In this document: positions 11,149-16,734 of the stretch, in pieces | Layout: the number at the start of each line of letters is the position of its first letter | Position numbering within the stretch: position 1 is the stretch's first letter | Source of the DNA: Prevotella sp. | GTDB taxonomy: Bacteria; Bacteroidota; Bacteroidia; Bacteroidales; Bacteroidaceae | NCBI GenBank assembly: GCA_024682415.1 | Contig: JAIKZG010000035.1 | Coordinates: 1 to 33,997, forward strand | Direction: 5' to 3' | DNA length: 33,997 nt | The notes under the pieces: generated by a model | The model's input: the letters and a program-made list of their open reading frames with translations, nothing else | Database searches by the model: none | Told to the model about the DNA's origin: nothing | Position numbers and translations under genes: made by a program

Positions 11149-11172
11149 ATGGAACTCTTAAACCCAAAATAA
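11149..11172 (+). CDS. Seven-codon upstream ORF (MELLNPK) overlapping the next start
   Basis: ATG at 11149 followed by seven sense codons in all and TAA at 11170-11172. The last A of the stop is the first A of the ATG of the AICAR formyltransferase (TAATG). It lies between the candidate promoter and the gene, in another frame. It may be a translational coupler or chance; no Trp/Phe/His-type attenuation run is present. Confidence 0.3.
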   Translation: MELLNPK

Positions 11173-12353
11173 TGAAAGAATTAGCATTAAAGTATGGTTG
11201 CAATCCCAACCAGAAACCCTCACGTATCTTCATGAATGAGGGAGAGTTACCAATCGAAGTACTTAACGGCAGACCAGGCTACATCAACTTCCTTGATGCA
11301 TTTAACTCTTGGCAGCTCGTGCGCGAACTGAAAGCAGCGACAGGACTTCCTGCAGCAGCTTCTTTCAAACACGTTTCTCCGGCAGGCGCGGCAGTGGGAC
11401 TTCCACTCAGCGACACTCTGAAGAAAATCTATTTCGTGGACGACCTTAAGGTGGAACTTTCACCTATAGCCAATGCCTATGCACGTGCTCGCGGCGCTGA
11501 CCGCATGAGCTCATACGGTGATTTTGTCGCGCTCAGCGACACCTGCGATGTTGCTACGGCTACTCTCATAAAGCGTGAGGTGAGCGACGGCGTTATAGCA
11601 CCTGATTTCACTCCTGAGGCTTTGGAGATTTTGAAAGCTAAGCGCAAAGGTACTTACAACGTTATTAAAATAGACCCAAATTATATACCTGAACCTGTAG
11701 AACGCAAACAGGTGTTCGGCATAACATTTGAACAGGGACGCAATGAGGTGAAGCTCGACGACCCTGCACTCTTCGAGAACATTCCTACTCAGAATAAGAC
11801 TTTCACTGAGGAAGCAAAGCGCGACCTCATCATATCGCTCATCACTCTGAAATATACTCAGAGCAACAGCGTATGCTATGTGAAAGATGGTCAGGCTATC
11901 GGTATCGGCGCTGGTCAGCAGAGCCGCATTCACTGCACACGCTTGGCTGGCAACAAGGCAGATATATGGTGGCTTCGTCAGTGCCCTAAGGTGATGAACT
12001 TGCCTTTCAAGGAGGGAATACGCCGTGCCGATCGCGACAACACTATTGATGTTTACATCAGCGAAGATCACGACGATGTGCTCCGCGATGGCACATGGCA
12101 GAACTTCTTCACAGAAAAGCCAGAAGTGCTCACGATGGAGGAAAAGAAAGCATGGATAGCTCAAAACAAGGGCATAGCTCTCGGCAGCGATGCTTTCTTC
12201 CCATTCGGCGACAACATCGAGCGTGCCCATAAGAGCGGTGTGGAATTCATTGCTCAGGCAGGCGGCAGCGTTCGCGACGACAATGTTATCGAGACATGCG
12301 ATAAATATGGTATAGCAATGGCATTCACAGGAGTGCGTTTGTTCCACCATTAA
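11172..12353 (+). CDS. Stand-alone phosphoribosylaminoimidazolecarboxamide (AICAR) formyltransferase
   Basis: 393 residues; transfers a formyl group from 10-formyl-tetrahydrofolate to AICAR, giving FAICAR in late purine synthesis. It is homologous to the C-terminal (AICARFT) part of PurH: the catalytic Lys-His in SFKHVSPAGAAV, KYTQSNSVCY, GIGAGQQSRIHCTRLAG, SDAFFPFGDNIERAHKSGV and the C-terminal FTGVRLFHH are all present. The IMP cyclohydrolase half is absent, so it is the short monofunctional type known from Bacteroidetes and Clostridia; another gene must supply cyclisation. The longer in-frame reading from 11082 is rejected because it would cross the candidate promoter and adds a sequence unlike the family. 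The ATG at 11172 overlaps the stop of a 7-codon ORF. Cytoplasmic. Confidence 0.93.
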   Translation: MKELALKYGCNPNQKPSRIFMNEGELPIEVLNGRPGYINFLDAFNSWQLVRELKAATGLPAAASFKHVSPAGAAVGLPLSDTLKKIYFVDDLKVELSPIANAYARARGADRMSSYGDFVALSDTCDVATATLIKREVSDGVIAPDFTPEALEILKAKRKGTYNVIKIDPNYIPEPVERKQVFGITFEQGRNEVKLDDPALFENIPTQNKTFTEEAKRDLIISLITLKYTQSNSVCYVKDGQAIGIGAGQQSRIHCTRLAGNKADIWWLRQCPKVMNLPFKEGIRRADRDNTIDVYISEDHDDVLRDGTWQNFFTEKPEVLTMEEKKAWIAQNKGIALGSDAFFPFGDNIERAHKSGVEFIAQAGGSVRDDNVIETCDKYGIAMAFTGVRLFHH

Positions 12354-12366
12354 TTATATTCTTTTT

Positions 12367-12407
12367 TGTAATGTTGAGTTAGGAATTACTCTTAACTCAA
12401 CATTACA
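12367..12407. repeat. Perfect 15-bp inverted repeat between the AICARFT gene and the small basic gene
   Basis: Arms 12367-12381 (TGTAATGTTGAGTTA) and 12393-12407 (TAACTCAACATTACA) with an 11-nt loop. It starts 14 nt after the AICARFT stop. No T-run follows on the plus strand (a T-run precedes it instead), so it is not a standard intrinsic terminator; an mRNA-stabilising or processing hairpin, or a Rho-dependent end, is possible. Confidence 0.75.
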
Positions 12408-12463
12408 AACTTAACAGCCGATTTATTCAGAATATTAATATATAATAAAACTCATTTTAAATT

Positions 12464-12658
12464 ATGGACGAAATCGACGAGATAATCCAGGGCGGCATTG
12501 TTTTCAAAGGCGCGCCTAAAGGTGGTCCTCGCAAAGACGACGGAAAGGTGAAGACCAAAGCCAAGAAAAAGAAGTATATCACAGGTGCTCACGGCAGCGG
12601 CTCTGCCAAGCAGAAAGCCAAGTATCGTGAGCAGCGAGCAAACAGAAGGCACAAATAG
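12464..12658 (+). CDS. Small basic protein of unknown function (64 aa)
   Basis: Not recognised. 64 residues: an acidic N-terminus (MDEIDEIIQGG), a Gly/Pro/Lys segment, and a strongly basic tail with KTKAKKKK, two Ala/Lys-rich turns and RANRRHK at the end. No Cys, no membrane segment. The composition resembles ribosome- or nucleic-acid-associated small proteins (inference). It is 110 nt downstream of the AICARFT gene without a visible TAnnTTTG promoter, so it may be read from the same transcript. A perfect 14-bp hairpin overlaps its stop codon, which supports that this is a real gene end. The opposite-strand reading of similar length is taken as a shadow. Confidence 0.7.
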   Translation: MDEIDEIIQGGIVFKGAPKGGPRKDDGKVKTKAKKKKYITGAHGSGSAKQKAKYREQRANRRHK

Positions 12659-12682
12659 CCCGCAAGCTATTTGTGCCTTTAT
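12646..12682. terminator. Bidirectional terminator hairpin overlapping the stop codon of the small basic gene
   Basis: Arms 12646-12659 (AAGGCACAAATAGC) and 12666-12679 (GCTATTTGTGCCTT) pair perfectly over 14 bp with a 6-nt loop. The TAG stop (12656-12658) lies in the left arm. A short T-rich tail follows on the plus strand, and TTCTGTTTG on the minus strand, so it can serve both this gene and the convergent kinase genes ending at 12726. Confidence 0.8.
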
Positions 12683-12725
12683 TGTGTATATATAAATCTT
12701 ATGCTATAAAGAGAAGAGGAAGGAT

Positions 12726-13355
12726 TTACTTCGCGTCGGTAGCAGGGAAGAGTCCGAAGAGATTAGAATCTATCTGGTCGGCTATCTGCTGGAAATCCTT
12801 CTGGCTGTTTTCAAAGTCCAGATTATCGCCATCCACAATAATAAGATTACCCTTATAATCCTTTATCCAGTTTTCATAACGCTGATTAAGTCCCTCAAGA
12901 TAGTCTATGCGGATAGACTTCTCATAGTCGCGTCCACGCTTCTGAATATGAGAAACGAGAGTAGGAATGCTTGAGCGGATATAAATCATGAGGTCGGGCA
13001 GCTTCACGAGCGACATCATGAGCTTGAACAGCTCGCTATAGTTGTCAAAATCCCTGTCGCTCATCATTCCCTGCGCGTGAAGGTTTGGCGCAAAGATGCA
13101 GGCATCCTCAAAAATAGTGCGGTCCTGAATAATCTTCTCGTCAGACTTTGAAATCTCTACCACCTCGGCGAAACGCTTGCTGAGGAAGAAAATCTGAAGA
13201 TTGAAAGCCCAACGCTTCATGTTGGCATAGAAATCCTCAAGATAAGGATTATTGTCTACTGGCTCAAAACGTGGAGTCCAGTTATATCTTTTGGCAAGCA
13301 TATTGGTAAGAGTAGTCTTACCGCTACCTATATTTCCTGCTATTGCGATATGCAT
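12726..13355 (-). CDS. Deoxynucleoside kinase, second of a tandem pair
   Basis: 209 residues from the ATG at 13355; the longer in-frame reading is rejected because it would overlap the 3' end of the upstream gene and the P-loop must stand at the N-terminus. Deoxynucleoside kinase family (dAK/dGK/dCK type): phosphorylates deoxynucleosides with ATP for dNTP salvage, cytoplasmic. Motifs: P-loop GNIGSGKTT at 8-16, the substrate-binding/catalytic QDRTIFE, and the LID region HIQKRGRDYE. It is clearly paralogous to the gene 46 nt upstream, but the DRS triplet is DRT here and residues around the substrate pocket differ (FEDACIF instead of YEGVYVF), suggesting a different preferred base. No promoter is seen in the gap, so the two form an operon. 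Confidence 0.92.
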   Translation of the reverse strand: MHIAIAGNIGSGKTTLTNMLAKRYNWTPRFEPVDNNPYLEDFYANMKRWAFNLQIFFLSKRFAEVVEISKSDEKIIQDRTIFEDACIFAPNLHAQGMMSDRDFDNYSELFKLMMSLVKLPDLMIYIRSSIPTLVSHIQKRGRDYEKSIRIDYLEGLNQRYENWIKDYKGNLIIVDGDNLDFENSQKDFQQIADQIDSNLFGLFPATDAK

Positions 13356-13401
13356 AATATATCTATTATTGTGAGTTATGAATATGGAGTTACTTCTTGT
13401 T

Positions 13402-14025
13402 TTATTTCTTCGAGAATAAGCCAAACATTTCGGCATCGATGCGATCTGTAATCTTGGCAAAATCCTTCGGGTTGTGCTCAAAGTCGATGTCGTTGGCCTC
13501 TACTATCATCAGTCTGCCTCTATATTTATTCTTAATGAAATCCTCATAACGCTTGTTGAGGTTTTCAAGATAATCTATCGGCATTGTCTGCTCATATTCC
13601 CTTCCTCGCTTCTGAATGTGGGCTATAAGGTGAGGAGTTTTTGAGCGGAGATAAATCATCAGTTCGGGATATTTCACTACGGAAGTCATCTGGTCGAAGA
13701 GATCCATATAAGTCTGGAAGTCGCGTTCCGACAGATGTCCCATTGCCTTGTTGTTGGCTGTGAACACATAAACTCCTTCATATATAGAGCGATCCTGAAT
13801 GATCGTTTCTTCAGAATGAGCTATTTCGAGCAAGTCGCGGAAGCGTTGTTTTAAGAAATACACCTCCATGTTAAACGACCAGCGGTTAAGGTCTTTATAA
13901 TAATCCTCAAGATAAGGGTTATAAGAAACGGACTCAAACTTCGGCGTCCATCCATAATGCTTGGCGAGCATCTTGGTAAGCGTAGTTTTTCCGCTTCCTA
14001 TATTTCCTGCGACAGCGATATACAT
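13402..14025 (-). CDS. Deoxynucleoside kinase, first of a tandem pair
   Basis: 207 residues, a usual length. P-loop GNIGSGKTT at 8-16, QDRSIYEG (DRS motif), LID motif HIQKRGREYE. Deoxynucleoside kinase family; likely a deoxyadenosine or deoxyguanosine kinase, but the sequence alone does not fix the base. In Lactobacillus acidophilus two tandem kinases of this family form a dAK/dGK heterodimer; whether this tandem does so is inference. A repeat-borne -7 box (TACTTTTG, 14061-14068) lies 36 nt upstream. Confidence 0.92.
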   Translation of the reverse strand: MYIAVAGNIGSGKTTLTKMLAKHYGWTPKFESVSYNPYLEDYYKDLNRWSFNMEVYFLKQRFRDLLEIAHSEETIIQDRSIYEGVYVFTANNKAMGHLSERDFQTYMDLFDQMTSVVKYPELMIYLRSKTPHLIAHIQKRGREYEQTMPIDYLENLNKRYEDFIKNKYRGRLMIVEANDIDFEHNPKDFAKITDRIDAEMFGLFSKK

Positions 14026-14060
14026 TGGTTATTTTTCCTTGATTTGTTTTTACCGAGGTG

Positions 14061-14068
14061 CAAAAGTA
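14061..14068 (-). promoter_or_regulatory. Candidate -7 box (TACTTTTG) of the kinase operon
   Basis: The minus strand reads TACTTTTG, full consensus, 36 nt before the ATG at 14025. At 19-21 nt upstream no TTTG is present; the nearest is ATTG 14 nt away. The equivalent box in the other repeat copy does have a perfect -33 partner. Confidence 0.5.
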
Positions 14069-14158
14069 CTGCAAATCGAACACAATAGAAAATAAATCCC
14101 TATTTATTTTAATATTGTTGAGATGCAGCGTACTTTATTTAAAGGTAGCGCAAGTTGA
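14061..14158 (-). repeat. Dispersed repeat element, copy 1, upstream of the kinase operon
   Basis: Three blocks are shared with 16456-16569: CAAAAGTACTGCAAATCGA (14061-14079, also 16456-16474), ACAATAGAAAATAAATCC (14082-14099, also 16552-16569), and a 39-nt perfect block 14120-14158 (also 16511-16549) that includes TTTAAAGGTAGCGCAAGTTG. Block order differs between copies, as expected if the element is built of half-units. A weaker third relative (TTTAAAGGTACTGCAAAATC) is at 14235-14254. On the minus strand the first block begins a -7 box TACTTTTG. Similar sequences are common upstream of Prevotella/Bacteroides genes, as far as I remember. Confidence 0.88.
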
Positions 14159-14330
14159 GTGAAAACACGATTTTTTTGATAAAAAAATCTTCAGAATTTA
14201 TTCATTTTTATTTCCGAAACGCCGCCTACCTTCTTTAAAGGTACTGCAAAATCATAGTAATAAGCAAACTTTACCTATATTTGTTTCATACTCTGCATTC
14301 GGTTGCGTCATCAGTTTATTTAACCTCTGC
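14159..14330. other. AT-rich gene-free stretch after the beta-barrel gene
   Basis: Contains a 9-bp A/T hairpin (14169-14177 / 14181-14189, GATTTTTTT / AAAAAAATC, 3-nt loop) and a partial copy of the dispersed repeat near 14235-14254. No open frame of note and no clear G/C-containing terminator for the gene ending at 14331. Confidence 0.6.
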
Positions 14331-16433
14331 TTAGAATCTGTTCCTCTCCTCATTGCCAGCACCGCTGCCTTTATATTTGCTGCGCATGGTATTAAACTTA
14401 TATCTAAGAGTGAGGAATACCTCGCGCGAATCGTAATATGCCTTCTGATGAGTGATTACATTAGTGCGGTATATCTTGTCGCCACTCTTTTCAGAATGAA
14501 ACATGTCGGAACAACCCACGGCAATGGAAAGCTGGTCGTTCATAAAACTCTTCTTCACCATCACATCGTAAGACGACTTGAAACGAGTGTTTTCTATATT
14601 TTCCTTATATCCTTTCGTAACAAGCCATACGTTAGCCGTGGCAAGCCATCCCTTGCCGAAGTCGAAAGTGTTGTTGAAATACGTTTGCCAAATAGGAGTT
14701 TTGAAATTCTTATCTACGCCCCTCACGTCGAAATGAAGCCAATATCTTGCCACGCTCACTGACAGCTCAGGCGACCAAATGCCTATCGTAGGCGAAACAT
14801 TCAGCGACGCGCCCACATTTTTTATGCTGTGCATATTGGCGAAAGAGAAACAAGCCACCGTGGGGTCTTCACCCTGCTTCTCCCAATACACGATACCATC
14901 TCGGCGGTCGTTGTATGTAAGCGACAATTCTATAAACTTCCACATTCCCATGAGCGAAACATCATGAATATATTCATGCTTCAAATATGGGTTTCCGCTG
15001 TCATACTGAAAGCGATTGATATACGTTACATTATTGCTCAGCTGCCTATAAGAAGGACGACGAGTCTTAGCGGCATAGCTCAGCAGCATCTGCACATTTC
15101 CTATCTTATTCAGCAAACTTATGCTTGGAAACAGGTTGCCGAAGCTACGGCTCTGCTCATCCTGATGCACATCGTTTTCATAATAGTCGAACTTCACGCG
15201 CTCATAACGCACGCCCACGTTTACATTACCTATCGCAGTGGATTTGCTGTATTCCACAAACGGAGCGATGTGCTCTTCCTCAAGCTTCGCCCTTGAGCTT
15301 ACGATATATTTCTCTGGGTTGAGGAAATCATCATTGCGCCTTGTCTGTGTATATTCAGCTCCCACCGACAGCTTACCCTTAAACAGAGGATAAGAAGCAA
15401 TGAGCTTTGTGGCAAACATATTGTTCTTCACCTTACCCTGCGTGCTCAGCTGTCTGCTCTCATAATTCTCGCTTTCCTCCGTATATTCAGTAAGGTCTTT
15501 CGACTCGCTGTGTACGAAGTCGGCATTTAGGTCAATGTCCAGCTTGCCAAGCATTCCTTTATAATAAGCATTCACATAATGATAAGGCGAATGATTTGTG
15601 CTTTCATTTGCCATAGTGAGCGTTTTGTCATAGGGCTCGTTATCCTTAAATACATCATTGGTAAACGCAAATCTGCCCACGCTGCGCGGAGTGGAAAGAT
15701 AAGAATAGCGCATGCCCACGGAGTTGCTGTCGTTTATGGCGTAAGCCGTGCCTATCATGCCCTTCAGCGACTGCTTGTTAGACAACGCCTTCTGATGCAA
15801 AATGTTTTCCCATTCATTGTCAGCCTTCAGCGTGGTAGACATTTCAGTGATATATCTCGTGTTAATAGAAGAATAGGATGCCGTGCCAAACACATCCCAC
15901 GCCTTGCGCCTGTAAGTGAGGTTTACGTTTTCCATGAAGTCGGCATTCTCCGACTGATAATACGACGAGCGGAAATCACCGCCCAGTCCTTCGCCTTTCT
16001 TTCTTATAGTCCTTATCTTGATTACCGAGCGCACGTCGGCACCATATTTCGCGCCCGGAGTAGTTATCAGCTCCACGCTCTTTATCTCGTCGGCTCTCAG
16101 CGACTCCAGCTCATTGTCATCGCGCATCTGCCTGCCGTTGATATAGATAAGCGGAGTGCCCTTGCCCGTCACCTCGATAGCGTCTTTCCTTTTCTGCACT
16201 CCCGGCACATGACCGAGCACCTCCTTTGCCGAGCCGAGTTTCTCAAGCACCGTGCCCTGCACATTTGTTTTCAGTCCTTCCTCCGAGAGTTTGTAAACAG
16301 GCTTGTGTCCTTTCACCACTACGTCGCCGAGCATAATTGTCAGCGAATCCAAGTTTGTCGTCTGCGCCTTCATAGCGATACCATTTGTCATAAACAACGC
16401 AACGGCAATAGTCATTAATTTTATTCTAATCAT
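14331..16433 (-). CDS. TonB-dependent outer-membrane beta-barrel protein without SusD partner
   Basis: 700 residues. Signal peptide MIRIKLMTIAVALFMTNGIA, cleaved near KAQ. A plug domain follows (about 30-140: LGDVVVKGHKP, VLEKLGSAKEVLGHVPGVQ, GTPLIYINGRQM, ELESLRADEIKSVELITTPG, YGADVRSVIKIRT) and a beta-barrel of alternating strands to the C-terminus. It lacks the carboxypeptidase-regulatory-like domain of SusC proteins and matches the shorter outer-membrane beta-barrel family. Ligand unknown (iron complex, cobalamin, peptide and sugar are all possible). It stands alone: no SusD, no lipoprotein, and its own promoter inside a dispersed repeat. The tail after the last strand (MRSKYKGSGAGNEERNRF) is hydrophilic and unusual for a barrel that normally ends in an aromatic residue, although F is the final residue. 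Confidence 0.88.
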   Translation of the reverse strand: MIRIKLMTIAVALFMTNGIAMKAQTTNLDSLTIMLGDVVVKGHKPVYKLSEEGLKTNVQGTVLEKLGSAKEVLGHVPGVQKRKDAIEVTGKGTPLIYINGRQMRDDNELESLRADEIKSVELITTPGAKYGADVRSVIKIRTIRKKGEGLGGDFRSSYYQSENADFMENVNLTYRRKAWDVFGTASYSSINTRYITEMSTTLKADNEWENILHQKALSNKQSLKGMIGTAYAINDSNSVGMRYSYLSTPRSVGRFAFTNDVFKDNEPYDKTLTMANESTNHSPYHYVNAYYKGMLGKLDIDLNADFVHSESKDLTEYTEESENYESRQLSTQGKVKNNMFATKLIASYPLFKGKLSVGAEYTQTRRNDDFLNPEKYIVSSRAKLEEEHIAPFVEYSKSTAIGNVNVGVRYERVKFDYYENDVHQDEQSRSFGNLFPSISLLNKIGNVQMLLSYAAKTRRPSYRQLSNNVTYINRFQYDSGNPYLKHEYIHDVSLMGMWKFIELSLTYNDRRDGIVYWEKQGEDPTVACFSFANMHSIKNVGASLNVSPTIGIWSPELSVSVARYWLHFDVRGVDKNFKTPIWQTYFNNTFDFGKGWLATANVWLVTKGYKENIENTRFKSSYDVMVKKSFMNDQLSIAVGCSDMFHSEKSGDKIYRTNVITHQKAYYDSREVFLTLRYKFNTMRSKYKGSGAGNEERNRF

Positions 16434-16455
16434 AATATTTATTTAAATCGGGGAA

Positions 16456-16487
16456 CAAAAGTACTGCAAATCGAGTGCAGAACAAAA
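16456..16487 (-). promoter_or_regulatory. Bacteroidetes-type promoter of the beta-barrel gene, inside a repeat
   Basis: On the minus strand TTTTG (16487-16483), 19 nt, TACTTTTG (16463-16456): full match to both boxes and spacing. It lies 22 nt before the ATG at 16433, so the leader would be short (about 15-18 nt). Confidence 0.78.
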
Positions 16488-16569
16488 TAAATTTATTTAT
16501 TTTTTATGCCGAGATGCAGCGTACTTTATTTAAAGGTAGCGCAAGTTGAAGACAATAGAAAATAAATCC
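16456..16569 (-). repeat. Dispersed repeat element, copy 2, upstream of the beta-barrel gene
   Basis: Carries the same 19-nt block (16456-16474), 39-nt block (16511-16549) and 18-nt block (16552-16569) as the copy at 14061-14158. Here it is a near-tandem of two half-units, each starting GGTA/GTAC + CTGCAA/GCGCAAG and running into an A/T-rich palindrome-like stretch (AAATAAATTTATTTATTTT; AATAAATCCACCAATTTATT). The first half-unit holds the promoter. Confidence 0.88.
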
Positions 16570-16592
16570 ACCAATTTATTTTAAATTTCAAT

Positions 16593-16660
16593 CAAGTTGG
16601 ATTTCGTGCCGCCAAGGAATTTCCAGATCCAATCAACTTTGATTTCATGCCGCCAAGAAA
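16593..16660. repeat. Second locus of the 41-bp repeat (type A, two registers)
   Basis: CAAGTTGGATTTCGTGCCGC at 16593 and CAACTTTGATTTCATGCCGC at 16634 start 41 nt apart, and both are followed by CAAG(G/A)AA as in the type A units of 346-511. The second unit breaks off after about 27 nt, where the terminator hairpin of the pectate lyase gene begins. Confidence 0.88.
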
Positions 16661-16705
16661 AGAGCCTTATCAAAAGACTGCGAAAGCGAATCTTATGATA
16701 AGGCT
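16655..16705 (-). terminator. Terminator at the end of the pectate-lyase operon
   Basis: Arms 16663-16671 and 16697-16705 (AGCCTTATC / GATAAGGCT) form a perfect 9-bp stem; inside it GCGAAAGC forms a second small hairpin. On the minus strand the stem is followed by CTTTTCTTGG, a moderate T-run. Located 30 nt after the stop at 16735. Confidence 0.7.
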
Positions 16706-16734
16706 ATAGATATATTTAAGTGAAAAACAATGAG

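Noticed and set aside
11082..11171. N-terminal extension of the AICAR formyltransferase
   Set aside because: It spans the candidate promoter and the upstream ORF; family members begin at the internal Met.
11511..12350. 279-codon minus-strand open frame
   Set aside because: Antisense to the AICAR formyltransferase, whose catalytic motifs are intact.
12452..12652. 66-codon minus-strand frame opposite the small basic gene
   Set aside because: No sensible composition; the plus-strand frame has a matching terminator at its stop.
13356..13481. N-terminal extension of the second kinase overlapping the first kinase gene
   Set aside because: The P-loop belongs at the N-terminus and the paralogue starts at the equivalent Met.
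14276..14283. Plus-strand TATATTTG matching the -7 consensus
   Set aside because: No plus-strand gene follows; chance match in AT-rich DNA.
15579..16418. 279-codon plus-strand open frame
   Set aside because: Antisense to the TonB-dependent receptor; His/Arg/Ala-rich shadow translation without family features.
14061..16569. Insertion sequence or composite transposon bounded by the two repeat copies
   Set aside because: Copies are direct and without a transposase; the genes between are ordinary kinases and an outer-membrane protein.
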